DNA from: Reticulascus tulasneorum
Taxonomy: Eukaryota; Ascomycota; Sordariomycetes; Glomerellales; Reticulascaceae
DNA: 64,000 nt
Direction of reading: 5' to 3'
NCBI GenBank assembly: GCA_001557505.1
Contig: LSAX01000002.1
Location: 2,542,001-2,606,000 of the forward strand
The notes beneath the pieces were generated by a model that saw only the letters and a program-made list of their open reading frames with translations, was not told the DNA's origin and ran no database searches. Positions within the stretch are counted from its first letter, which is position 1, and each line of letters starts with the position of its first letter. The translations under genes were made by a program, and so were the position numbers. Shown here piece by piece: positions 22,169 through 35,300 of this stretch.

Positions 22169-24560
22169 ATGGCGAATTCATCCAGTAATTGGTGGTATGG
22201 GTCTTTTATCGACAGTAGGTTCTTAGTCCCTTCGACTTCAAATCGCATGTCCAATTACTGACTTGCGCCTGCGTCCAGCCTTGATCGAGAACTGGCAACA
22301 AGTCCGGATACCAGTTCTGCTATGCCTCTTCTTCGGCCTCATACTGTTTCGCATATACCTCCACTATAAAGATGGAAAAGAAGACCTGAAGGTGTTTAAC
22401 AAGATCTACTCAGAGAGCGAACCCAAACTTGCACCCTTGCAGAATGAGAAACCTGGCGGGACCAAGGTTGCTCTTGTTGCAAACATACCCAAGCTGAATG
22501 GCCCTCGGAGAATAAAAGGTGGATTGAACAAACGTTCTAACTCCTCGGAGTCACCAGAGAGAGGAGAAGTCGTCCGTCAAATACAGGTTATGGTGTTTTT
22601 TTCGAGTATCACCACAAATACTCAAAAGATTGCGACGGAATATACAGAGAAGCTAGCGCAAACATTGCAGCATGTTGCACCAGACACCGGATGCACCTTT
22701 CTAGCCCCAGAGCTTTTAGATCTATCGCAGGTGGACTTTGATGATTACTTTATCACACCCCCAAAATCGGACGAGGGTGTGGACCTCTTCTACCTCCTCC
22801 TACTGCCTAGCTATAACATCGACACAATAAACGACACATTCCTGGAGCACCTCAAAGAAACTCACCATGACTTCCGAATTGATACTGCACCGCTCTCTTC
22901 GTTGCTGGGATACTCAGTTTTTGGTTTCGGCGACAGAGAAGGCTGGCCCACCGAGGAAGACGGATTCTGTTTTGAGGCAAAGGAGCTCGACAAGTGGATG
23001 GCCAAACTGACAGGTCGAAAACGGGCTTTTCCAATTGGAATGGGAGACATAAAACAAGATTACGAGCTGAGGCTCTCTGAGTGGTCTGAGGGAGTTGTGG
23101 ACGTTCTTGGGCTGGTCGCCCGAACGGGAGGTTTAGGAGAAGGGATGCCTGGAAGCGGAGCACCAGTGGAAAGCGACGAGGAGTCTGCTGATGAGGATGA
23201 TGGAGAAGTGGTGATTGAGACTGAAGATGACAAGCCTACAAAGCTGAAAGGTGGCAAGAACCTAGAAGACGTGGAAGACCTGGGTCGAATTATGAAGAGT
23301 TCGAGGTCCGATGTCGAATCTGCGAGCATTGGCGCTCCAATTGCCGTTGACTTTACAACATATGGCAAACCCGCGCAAAAGAAACCCCTTGCGCAGACTA
23401 TCAAGGAAATGGTGCCGAAGAACTCACCGACCTATGCCAGCCTCACCAAGCAAGGCTATTCGATAGTTGGCTCCCACTCAGGGGTTAAAATCTGTCGGTG
23501 GACGAAATCGGCTCTCCGAGGACGCGGCTCATGCTACAAATTCTCGTTCTACGGCATACACTCCCATCAGTGCATGGAGACGACTCCTTCGCTTTCCTGC
23601 TCGAACAAGTGCGTCTTTTGCTGGAGGCATGGAACGAATCCGGTCGGAACGACCTGGCGGTGGGTGGTGGACCCTCCTGAGATGATCTTTGACGGGGTCA
23701 AGGCCGGCCACTACCAGAAGATTAAGATGTTACGCGGCATGCCTGGCGTGAGAGCTGAGAGATTCTCCGAGGCAATGAAAATTCGACATTGCGCGCTCTC
23801 GTTGGTCGGCGAGCCGATCTTCTACCCGTACATTAACGAGTTCCTTGCCCTGCTCCACGGAGAGCGCATTTCTTCATTCCTGGTTTGCAATGCGCAGCAT
23901 CCGGATCAGTTGGCTGCTCTCAAGGCCGTCACCCAGTTATACGTGTCGATCGATGCGTCCAACAAGGAATCCCTGCGCAAGATCGACCGCCCACTCCATC
24001 GAGACTTCTGGGAGCGTTTCCAGCGATGTCTGGACATTCTCCGGGAAAAGCGCTTGAAGCAGCGCACAGTCTTCCGTCTCACCCTGGTGAAAGGCTTCAA
24101 CGTCGAAGACGAGGTCGAAGGTTACGCCAACCTAGTTGAAAGGGCTCTTCCATGCTTCGTCGAAATCAAGGGAGTCACATACTGCGGAACGTCCACGTCG
24201 TCAAATGCTGGCTTGTCTATGTCAAACGTGCCTTTCTACTGGGAGGTTTGCGATTTTGTAAAGGCTCTCGACAAGAGGCTTAACGAAAAGGGACTGAAGT
24301 ATGGGATTGCGGCGGAGCATGCTCACAGTTGCTGCGTCTTGCTCGCGAGTGAGCGCTTCAATGTCAATGGCAAGTGGCACACTCTGATCGACTACGAAAA
24401 GTTCCATCAGCTGCTAGCAGAACGTGGCCCTGATGGAGACTGGAGGGCGGAGGACTACATGGGTGAAGAAACGCCGGAGTGGGCCACATGGGGCAATGGC
24501 GGATTTGACCCTCGAGACGACAGAGTAGATAGAAAAGGCAGGAAGATTCAGGGTAGCTGA
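22169..24560 (+). CDS. tyw1: TYW1, wybutosine tRNA-modification enzyme
   Basis: Makes the tricyclic intermediate of wybutosine at position 37 of tRNA-Phe by condensing N1-methylguanosine with pyruvate-derived carbons. Two exons (22169-22214 and 22279-24560) give 775 aa. The N-terminus has a single membrane segment near residues 23-40 (PVLLCLFFGLILF), consistent with ER anchoring as in yeast. A flavodoxin-like domain starts near residue 113 (VMVFFSSITTNTQKIA) and includes GYSVFGFGDREGW. An acidic linker follows near 300-350. The radical SAM domain carries CSNKCVFC, with Cys at about 456, 460 and 463 binding the 4Fe-4S cluster, then GTTWRWVVDPPE, SLVGEPIFYPYI and YVSIDASNKESLRKIDRPLH. It ends with the TYW1 C-terminal region HSCCVLLA and EETPEWATWG. 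All expected motifs are intact. Confidence 0.95.
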
Positions 24561-24935
24561 AAATCGACGTCCACCCGATAAGATATCACGATTCGTTGGC
24601 ACAATTCTATTCCACTCAGGAACAGTGAGACCATGGTTTCGTCATCAAGGTTCCATTACTTTTCTAGACACCGGGATGATATCGGAGCATGTTGTAAATA
24701 GCTTTGTCTGTCGTGACTTTTTCCCATGCGTCCCTGCTAGGATCATCAATATACGTACACAAATTCTCTACAGAACCTCTATCAAAGCAGCGCAACCGGC
24801 TATTAATGTACAATTGAAAGTCGTGAGAAATCCTCCAAGACAGGATCTCGATGGGCAGATTGACGTCTTCCCGTGGATGGTTTCGATATGGAGAGTGGAG
24901 GCGGTTTTGGTAGGCGGAGTTGGCGATCCGAGTTC
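24561..24935. other. Convergent 3' flanks of tyw1 and tom20
   Basis: About 375 bp between two stop codons. No supportable gene, and both 3' UTRs are expected here. Confidence 0.55.
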
Positions 24936-25673
24936 CTAGTCCAGGCCAACAGTGGGCATATCCGAGAGGTTGATGCCACCGGCATGGGAGCCAATGTTGA
25001 GGCTCGAATCGTAGGCGATCATTTCGGCAAGGATATCTAGTACCGGCTGCAAGAGTAACGGTTAGCAAGCATGCTTGGCTGCTCATTCTCCTGCGAGATG
25101 CTTACCTTGGGGACGGTCTTGTCGTAGATGCCGATCAGGTCTCCAGGAGTGGGATAGACCTTCAAGCCCTTGTAAAAGGCAAGCGCTGCTTCAACCACTT
25201 GCGAGGCTGCAGCTTTTGGTCAGCATTGATTAGTGTAGGATAATCTGTTACGAGCGACGTACGATCTGCAGAGAGTGTCTCCCCTTCAGATACCTGATGC
25301 AGGAAATACTGCTCCTTCGCCTCGACGTCCGAGGGGAAACCCTCTTCTTTGGCCTCGTCGACTGCTAGCTTAATGAATTGACGTTGCCGGACGGACTCGA
25401 GCTGGGCCTCTTCCTTCTCTGCCCGGTGTTGTTTGCGCTCGTTCCTCCGAAGTTCTCTTCGGAATTCAGCCCTACTCCGACGGTTATAATCGAAGTAGAT
25501 AGCGTAAGCTAGGGGAGCGGCACTCGTCAGTTACAATCGATCTTCGGGAGTTCCAAGCGGCATTCCCCAGATGGGGAGAAACCGTGGCGCGAGTGCGGCA
25601 GCTCCAACTTACCCAGTAGGCCTGTTGCGACGGCGGCGACGGATGCCGTCACTAATGTCGCTTGCTGGACCAT
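24936..25673 (-). CDS. tom20: Mitochondrial import receptor subunit Tom20
   Basis: Outer-membrane receptor that recognises presequences for the TOM complex. Four exons (25673-25613, 25508-25263, 25206-25106, 25046-24936) give 172 aa. An N-terminal membrane anchor ([24 protein letters not shown]) is followed by a charged region ([20 protein letters not shown]) and the cytosolic TPR-like receptor fold with [20 protein letters not shown] and [19 protein letters not shown]. The tail ends [11 protein letters not shown]. All introns are in phase with standard borders. It shares a 721-bp divergent region with exo84. Confidence 0.95.
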
Positions 25674-26394
25674 GGCGATGAACTCGGGACGCGGTTGCCA
25701 AACAGGTTGGCAACTAGGACAGTTCTGAAGTAAAATGGCTCCGGGTGTGATCGAGATGGGGAAGGGCGATGGGGTTGGGGACGCGTATTGCTGCAGGATG
25801 GTTGATCGGAGGAAGTTAAAAGAACGGCAAGCGCCGATTATTCGGAATTCATTGAAGCTCTTGCTATCAATTTTTTTGGTGGAGCCCGCGAATGTGAGCC
25901 GTGCTCCTTGGGCCAAAAAGCAAGCGGGTCCAGAAAAGGCACGGTCGCTGCTGGGCTCTTTTTTGCCAGGCGAGGGACAAAGAGAGCGAATGTGTGCAAT
26001 TTGGATCTAACTACATAAGAGGCATCATAGCTTGAATATTCTAGCAAAGTAAGTTACTGGGAACTTATATTTATGGCTTTGGGACTAAAATAAATATCTG
26101 GGATGAAATCTAATAGATAAGTGCATCAGCAGTTTAGATGGGCCAAGTAGATTAGTACTTTGCACAGCACTCCCTGAATGCCTGAGTTCATGTATCTCGG
26201 CTGTGTTGTCGCCTACATGCCAGGCAAGTCCACTGTAATCAATAAGCAAGGGGATATGGCACGGTTCAGGCATGCCAATGCAACACCAGAGATCCCTCCA
26301 CAACCTCAACCCTCCGACAACAAGCTTACTAGATTGACACCATACTTCCGCAACCCTTCCCAGCTTGCTGTAGTTCATCCATGAATTGACCGAC
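25674..26394. promoter_or_regulatory. Shared divergent region, tom20/exo84
   Basis: Contains both promoters. The exo84 side has a two-codon upstream ORF at 26381-26389. Open frames such as 26085-26513 on the minus strand have no recognisable domain. Confidence 0.5.
26381..26389 (+). promoter_or_regulatory. Two-codon upstream ORF before exo84
   Basis: ATG AAT TGA ends five bases before the exo84 start codon. If transcribed, it could lower or couple initiation at the main ATG. Its context (T at -3) is weak, and transcript ends are unknown. Confidence 0.4.
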
Positions 26395-28520
26395 ATGTCA
26401 GAAGATCGCAACAAGATCTCTCTTAGGAGTGGGCCAAAGAGAAAGGGACGCCCGACCATCAGTGCCCCGAAACAGATATCAGCACCGCTTCCGCAAGATG
26501 GAGCAACGCGCAATGCTGGCCCAAGATCAATAACGGATACGGCTCCTCAGCCACGGCCGCGACCTCCACCACAAGTTGGAGGAAAGGTGAATTTGCCTTA
26601 TATTGCTTCTCTCTGATCTTAGCGACTGATACCATCAGACCTCGGACCTAGTAAAACGACGGTATTCTACACGATTCAACAACCTGCCCAAGGACTTCGA
26701 CGCAACTGCACCGCCGATTCCATCTGTTCCATCCCTCGACAAGTATGAGTCTCGTGAAAGGAGAGGTGGCCCTCCGCCATCAAGAGGAGGTGCGGCTCCT
26801 ATGGTGGACATGAAAGCGTTGCGGGACCCCAAGCTTGTCCCTGATCAATGTGAGCCTAGATCTCCCTGATGCTACAGAATTCGTCTTTCTAACAAGCGCC
26901 GTAGACGTTGCGAATCTTCTCAGCGATGCAACCGAAGACCAAATCAGAGAGTTTGAAGACACCTTGCGAAAGCTGAAGAGCCGGGCATCTACAGATTTGC
27001 AACAGAACGTATTGCAAAACCGAACGCAGTTTATCAAAATCAGCAAGGAGGCAGAGAAGCTCAAGGGGGAGATGAGGGCCTTGAAAAATCTCATGTCCGA
27101 GCTGAAGACGAATACTACGGCCTTACGGGCAGCCTCGATGAATAGGAACGATCCTACGGTCCTCAACGGGGAGCTGTCAACGGGTCTCAGCAAGAGGGAC
27201 AAGCGTAGTTCGGTTGCCGACCGCAGTGCTCTATGGAACTCTCAGATGCAGGCGTTGTACAAAAATGTTGAGGGATCACAGAAGTTTCTCCCAAACTCTT
27301 CTGGCCGACACGTTGTTCAGAATGCTGGCCCGTGGATCGAATTGGACAATGCCACCTACAAGTCTCGCCGTGCTATGCAAATCTTCCTCCTGAACGACCA
27401 CTTGCTCATTGCGTCTCGCAAGAAGAGAAAGACGGACGGAGGGGGACGAGAAGCTCCTGGGCCAATGTCAAAGTTGGTCGCCGACCGATGCTGGCCGCTT
27501 CTTGATGTCGAGGTTGTGGACATGGCCGGAACAAGCGACAATTCTAGCACCAGGAATAAGCTTGCAGATGCTATTATGGTCCGCGGCGTCGGCCAAGAAT
27601 CGTTCATCTACCGTACAGAGAAGCCCGAGGATCCCGAGAAGAACAGCTTCCTACTCAACATGCGAAAAGCCGTCGAGGAATTGCGAAAGGGTCTACAATC
27701 TGAAATGGAGGCAAATAACAAGGCAAAGGAGACGATCAACTACTTCGCTTCCCGTGACCCCGGGCTGCTCCAGAAGACGGAGCTCCTCGAGACGCTGTCC
27801 GACATCAAGGACATGCTGATTGAAGTAGACGGAAAGCAGCAGAACCTTCGATGGGTGGAAAGTCAGATGGATGAGTTGGACATCGATATTGCGCTTCAGG
27901 CCTTCGATCCATCTGTGGCCCGAGTTGAGAAACTTAAGGGACTTGCCAGAAGCTTGAAGAACAATGTGGTTGCGCAGGACTTCATCAGTTTCAAGGTCGA
28001 GGAGCGCTGCGCAAAACTGGCAGGCATGATTATCCGGGAACTCGAGGCTACTCACCACCAAGAGAAAAAAACCAGACGGAACGTAACCTGGCTCGCGCGA
28101 TTGGGCTTCGAAGATAGAGCCAGAGAAGCGTTTCTAACTGCCAGACATGGGACGATACAAAAACGGTCAAGGCAATGCATATTCCAGGGCGACTTGCACC
28201 TGTATATCTGGGAGATATCTTTTGTATACTTCTCCGTCATCCGCAACACCGTGAGCTCTTTCCAGGCCTGTTTCCCGCCAGCAATGATGAGTGGTTGCGT
28301 CAAATGGGCGAAGCAAGAGGTCGAGGCGTTCAACGCACTGCTGGCGAGGCAACTTAGCAGCACCGAGCGAGGAGGCAAAGTCTGGATAGACTGCATGGAG
28401 CGGGCGCAGGAGCATGCGAAGATGCTGTCAGAGGTCGGTCTAGATTTCAAGAACCTTGTTGGGCGAGATTTGCACGAGTCAAACGGTTCGAACAGCCCTG
28501 TCGGGCTGGGGCTCTCGTAA
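26395..28520 (+). CDS. exo84: Exocyst complex subunit Exo84
   Basis: Subunit of the octameric exocyst, which tethers secretory vesicles at growing hyphal tips. Three exons (26395-26586, 26639-26849, 26905-28520) give 672 aa. The N-terminus is Pro/Arg-rich and disordered. A coiled-coil region follows (ATEDQIREFEDTLRKLKS, then KISKEAEKLKGEMRALKN). A PH-like domain lies roughly at 215-335 with WIELDNATYKSRRAMQIFLL near its start and DHLLIASRKKRK. The C-terminal helical bundle includes QCIFQGDLHLYIWEISFVYF and SSFQACFPPAMMSGCVKWAK, strongly typical of fungal Exo84. The second junction restores DQYVANLLSDATED. No defect is visible. Confidence 0.94.
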
Positions 28521-29218
28521 CTCCAAGCACTATGATGTATGCGTGGGAGCTAGGACTCAATGATGTGGCAATCTGTGTGCAGCTGTCATCGTGAGTACGA
28601 GGTCGAGATAGTGTCCAGTTCACGTCCCGGAGTGTATACATCGTGGATGCAGGGACTGCTCTAGCTAAATAACCGAACAATGAATGAAGTTCTCATATCC
28701 CTCCCGACTCACTGAATCTCGTATACAATATTAGACATCCATGGATGTCGTAAGAGAAAAAAAAAATAGCGTGTTCTCGAGAATTATCTTGCTGTTGCTA
28801 TCTGGATTGGGGAGGCAAAAAGGAGCAGCAGCTACGATGATGCGCCACTCACAGTTGGTGTGTGTCGGATTAAGCGAGACCTCCCAGCAATTTCCATCAA
28901 ATGCTGCATCGGCAACCTTGTTCTCTTTCGCCTTACTACTAGCCAAGCCAAGACCAGAAATCTAACAATTCCAGCATCGTTGATAATACCCACTCTATCG
29001 CCATTACCCTGCGCGAGCATCGCATTGATTTTGCCTACATCATCGCCTTTGGTGCCGGACTCTGACCGCCTCGTTGCTTCAGCCCCACTCACGCCGCCCT
29101 AGGACTCTGTGCTACCGCGACCCAGTCTGAAGCAAGAAAACAACGTCATTCGCACCCAACGACGAACTCTCCTCCCACGACCCCCCTAAAACACACGACA
29201 CTCCAGAAGAGCATAGAC
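28521..29218. other. Intergenic, promoter of PP2A gene
   Basis: Holds the 3' flank of exo84 and the promoter and leader of the PP2A gene. Open frames at 28832-29102 on both strands look like chance. Confidence 0.5.
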
Positions 29219-30612
<1,394 letters not shown>

Positions 30613-31278
30613 TTCCCTATCAATACCCTATTGCTCACTATTATGGGGCATTCCGGGTGTTTATTCGTAGTACAAATCTCAAACTCGTGCTGCTTAGGGG
30701 AGGAACCCGGAGGAATTTATAATCTTGTACGATTAAACCAAGACAAATGTACTCTCTGGAGACTTTCTGCATTGAGCATGGTGTCGGAGAGAGCAGGACG
30801 CACAGGACCAGTCTTCAAGAGCATCATGCATGGGTAGACTCCAGCCTTGACGGAAGCTCCCTCGGCCTTTTCCAGTCAGCATGTTAGATACTCGTCATAG
30901 ATCGTCGACAATGAAGAAAAAAAAGGTGTCGTTAATGCAAAGCTGATGTTCAAATGGATTTGCCGATCACCATGCTGCAACGCGAAAAGAGTCTTGAGAG
31001 TAGATTTTGTCTTTTGTAGTATGTTTATCATTATCTAATGGTTATGTTGTATGTTGAGTCATTTGATATGCTCCTTATGCCTCCCGATGCGCCATCACCC
31101 GTCTAAAATGACATCCCAAAGATGAGACCGACGCCCGCTAATGTGATCATGATACAAGAAGACTCCCGAATAAAAACATGAATGGTGAGGTGTGTTGTGA
31201 AGACGTGATCCACACCCAATTGGCATGCTACGCCGCCAAGTCACGGAAACCCCCAACCAACTCCGGCTTACTTCAGCT
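30613..31278. other. Convergent 3' flanks
   Basis: About 670 bp between the PP2A gene and the seven-helix membrane protein gene. No supportable gene. Confidence 0.55.
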
Positions 31279-32346
31279 TTAAACTGACACTCCACCCGCC
31301 TCCTTATTCAACTCCTCTCCAACTCTCTGCTCCCAATCCCTCTCTCTGCTTCGTCGCTCATATTCGCTTGGCTCCTCGTTGGCGTCCTCGCCGAACGCAT
31401 CTGCCTCTGTGTTGATCGAGTCTGAGAATGCGCTCCTTCGCTTCTCGTCGATCTGCCCCGCGGCGTAGTGGCCCGGGGCGGAAGCGCCGTTGGGGATGTG
31501 GAAGCGTCTATCGAAGCGCGCGAGGCCGTATGTGTATACGACGATCAGCTCGATGACGAAGTTGATGGTGTAGTACACCGCCTTGTGGTGGTACCAGCCC
31601 GGCGACGCCCTGGGTCGTGCGTCGTAGCTGGCGCCGACGCGCCAGCCCGCGCCGAGAGTCAGGAGCGTGGCGGTGAAGAGCAGCAGGTAGACCTTCGTCC
31701 GCAGTCGGCCAGTGCCGAACTTCTCGGGGCGGCTGGCGCGCGGCCAGATCATGGCGGCCAGGACGACGGGGATGGGGAGGAAGGCAATTGCCGCGAGCCA
31801 GGTGCCGGCGAAGAGCTGGACGTCGCGGTCGATGCGGCGAATGTTGGTGTCGAGCGTGTAAAAGCTCTGCACAGTCACGGTGATGACCATGATGAGCATG
31901 GCGATGACGCTCAGGACGGCGAAACGGAACGCGATCCTGGTGCCCATGTGCCACCCGAATGAGGGATGGAACGCCCTCACGAGGCGCTGGGTGAAGATGA
32001 TGTTGATGACGAACAGGAGCACCACGCCGGCGGCGGTGAAGATGTTGGCGGCGATGGCGATCCGGAGGTTGCTCGGCCGCGAGGCCCAGACGATGCGCAT
32101 GACGAGGGCTGTGATGCGAGCCATGCAGAAGCCGAACGTCAGGCCCGAGAGGATGAACTTGTGCCCCCGCCTCAGGTTGATCTGCAGCACGGTCATGTGG
32201 AAGGCGGCGGCGGCGATGAAGAACACAAGGAGGACGGCGGCGATGGGGTCGTCGACCTTGGGAACCGGTTGGCCCCCTATGCCCGCGCTCGGGAGGGGGT
32301 ATGGTGGGCTGCTGGGCATTTGCCCAGAGGAGCCTTGACTCGACAT
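31279..32346 (-). CDS. Seven-helix fungal membrane protein (DUF3112-like)
   Basis: Single-exon protein of 355 aa with seven clear hydrophobic segments. They include AAVLLVFFIAAAAFHMTVLQ near 35-55, ANIFTAAGVVLLFVINIIFT near 98-118, FAVLSVIAMLIMVITVTVQ near 143-160 and a last one around FVIELIVVYTYGLARFDRRF. The C-terminal tail is hydrophilic and charged (SEYERRSRERDWEQRV). The pattern, with FTQRLVRAFHP and SFYTLDTNIRRIDRD, fits a fungus-specific family of unknown function that I associate with DUF3112. The fold resembles a seven-transmembrane receptor or transporter, but no ligand or reaction can be named. The coding strand is GC-rich, which produces long shadow frames on the opposite strand. 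Confidence 0.85.
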   Translation of the reverse strand: MSSQGSSGQMPSSPPYPLPSAGIGGQPVPKVDDPIAAVLLVFFIAAAAFHMTVLQINLRRGHKFILSGLTFGFCMARITALVMRIVWASRPSNLRIAIAANIFTAAGVVLLFVINIIFTQRLVRAFHPSFGWHMGTRIAFRFAVLSVIAMLIMVITVTVQSFYTLDTNIRRIDRDVQLFAGTWLAAIAFLPIPVVLAAMIWPRASRPEKFGTGRLRTKVYLLLFTATLLTLGAGWRVGASYDARPRASPGWYHHKAVYYTINFVIELIVVYTYGLARFDRRFHIPNGASAPGHYAAGQIDEKRRSAFSDSINTEADAFGEDANEEPSEYERRSRERDWEQRVGEELNKEAGGVSV

Positions 32347-35300
32347 GGCTGGCGAAGCGATCTCGAGATACGACTAAAGGTGAGTATTGCGACCTCTTGC
32401 AAGTGTGTGTATCTTATCTCGCTTGGTTTCCGATTGAGCAACTCGGTTCCGGTTGTTGTGTGTCGATACCCCAGGTCACTAATATATTCAAGTGGGACTG
32501 TGGTGTCAAAGGATGGGGGATGCGAGGCAAAGACAAAGTTGTCAGTTGTTGATGAATGCTTTATTATTGTTTGTTTGATTGATATCGATACAGAATACAA
32601 AATCCAATCCTAACAAGAACGAAAACCAAGGCCATGATATATCCCTCCCCCCCTTCGCACTTAGTCGGAGAGTCGGTGGCAGTAGCGCTGCTGGGGACAT
32701 TTCACAAACCCCAGCGATTCCAGGTTACGTATGATCGGAATGACGGCATGCACTTGTGTCCAACGGAACATGCCCTATTGTTCAGTAAACGTAGTCCCTG
32801 GGGCCAGAACCAGCGCCAAATGAGCGCGGAGGGCGGCCATTCGTGCACCGTCCTGGGAGGGATCTATCGCCGGTCTCTCGTGACGCTAGATGTGCACGGA
32901 CCAGCATAGGGCACTTGCACGTCGGTGGTCGGAGGTTGCGCAAGAGGCGAACCCGGAGTATATTCGCAGTTGACCGGTATTTCCACAATGGTCCAGAGGT
33001 TCCAGCTTTTCCTAGGCCATATTCATCCGCTGCCCGCCCCCTCGAGTCATCGAACCACGGCGATATGGTGCCCACATCTTTCAGCCTGGAATTGCACCAC
33101 CCCGTGATGATTAATGTCGGCATGCTGTTCGTGCTATGTACTAAATCGCCGCTTCAAGAAACAACTTGAAATGAAATGCCTTCTTCCCACGGACAACGAC
33201 ATGATTGCTCAGTCACCCCGTCCCAATCGTAGTTGACTAATCCTCGTTGGTTTTGCTGCAATTCCTTCCATCAGGTGTTTGCAACCACGAGTTCCGTGGA
33301 GTTACAGCTGCCCTGGAAGTGGTGCCTATGCATCTGCGGCCGACAATAATCGCCGGGGAGCAAACGCCGTTGCTGACATGTAAAGCTGAGTCACGCTGGC
33401 CTTCCTTCATCCTGCCGTTGAAAAAGTCGCCGACGCGAACGAGGGGCAGACATAATCGGACTGCTGCTGCAAACCGTACCCCGAGGCAACAACCAAAAAT
33501 CCGGAGCTGCCCGGCTCCTACGGAATTGTGCCCTAGAGAGGCTTGTATGATGCAAAGTATATATTTCATCCACCAAGCAGGCGCCGATGCTGCACAACAG
33601 CAGGTTTTTAGCACTCTGCCGGGCTACCGGTCAAGCCGAACCACGCGTAATGCTTCCATGTCTGAATCGACATCAATGTTGGTTGAAGAAACACAATCTG
33701 GCCTGTGCTTCCTCCCAGCGCCAAGATGTATGTATGTTTGGCAGGTCCCTGAAAGATCCATACCGAACAAAATGTCCCACTGGATATAATTCCAACCTCA
33801 CGTCCAAGAGGTGATAGGCGAAACACAGAAACGGTACCGAGCATGCAATGCTAGGTCGGAATTCCTGGGGATGGGAACACCAAGCTCAACACCGACGTAA
33901 CCTTCAGCTCCCAACTGACTGCGGCACAACGACTGAATACGCAGAGTTACTCACAAATCCCCTACCGGCCCACGAGCTGTGGCCCGTCTCCGGCATAACT
34001 GTCATGTTAAGCGGGGTTTGTGATCATGCAAAACAACAAGGACAATGCAACTGGTTATGCCGTTTCCTCTCTCCCAGGCAAGAGGAGCTCGCTCGCGAGG
34101 TGACCATTGCGGCCGTAGTTGATCTCCAGGAAACTAGGAGGTCTAGGAGGGTCTCATTGTACTGGGTATGGTAAGAACTACACGGCACGGCAGACCGAGC
34201 CGTCCAGTAGGTGCCAGCTGCCACAAGATCTACCGACAGTTGAGGCAGTGTCCCTGCATCAGTCCTCCATGTGCTTGCTGTTGCTCCACGCCGGTAGCAA
34301 CTTAAGAAATGCATGAGAACAAACACAAGGGCATCTCTTGACGCGGGACCAGCCTCGTCAAGAAAACCGGTTCTGGAGATAACATGCAACCATTGCAAGC
34401 ATACCCTACTACTTCAGCGTATATCTAGGGGTTATTGACGACGCCAGGGTCCCTATCGACGCCGCGAACTGGTGCCCGACAAAGTTTAGACTTTTGCGCA
34501 AGCACCAACAGTCCCTGTAACTCGGAATATATGGTTCACAGCCGACTATGTTTGGTGTGTGTGAGATCTGCGACGATTGTCTTCCCGTCCCACCCATGCT
34601 CTGAGTGCTTGTATTGTGCCCCACATTACCCACGAGGGTTTGGGTGCGAATCCAGACCTGGCACAGGTTGCGGGGAAAGATGACAGGGCTTGGGTTACAC
34701 GTTAGGGAGCTAAGGGGGGATAATGCAACAGTCAACGACCTTGTTTTCTCAACGCTGAATAAGGGTTGGGAGGGTTGAAGATTTCATCTCATTCCAAAAA
34801 GGAGAGTCCTGGTGAATGTATGTGCTGAATCGGGCTTGGGAGGCAGTGAAGCCAATCAGAAGAGGGATTTTAGCATGGTATGCATCAATCTGACCTGATT
34901 CCCAAAGTGACAAATGTGAATCATTGAGGCTGTATCATGCGTATCTCAAATGCATGAAATCGCGGACAACAACCAAATGGCCCCAATTTGAAACCCTGTC
35001 GTCGATCTGGCGATTGCACGTTGCACCGCGATCTTATCGCATTGATGTCAATTCGCCGAGAGGGGTGCCACAAGGTGACAAGGCAAAGACATTTGCCTTC
35101 AACCATGGATACGACTTTCGTTTAATACTCAATTGCCAGGTTTGCAAAACCCACTGGCCGGGGCATAGCTCCAGAAAGAGCGAGGCGGAACTGCGTATGC
35201 ACATGGGGCGACATGAAGAGGCAGGTAAATGTTGACGAGGTTTTAGATGCATAGTGTATTGGAATTGCCCAATTACAGGATGACAGTGGTCAACGGAAAC

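Noticed and set aside
31468..31962. 164-codon plus-strand frame, and others opposite the seven-helix protein
   Set aside because: Shadow of a GC-rich coding strand. The minus-strand protein has clear membrane segments, while this product is Gly/Asp/Arg/Glu-biased.
33247..33789. 180-codon plus-strand open frame
   Set aside because: No motif and overlapping frames of similar length in other phases, as expected by chance in moderately GC-rich DNA.
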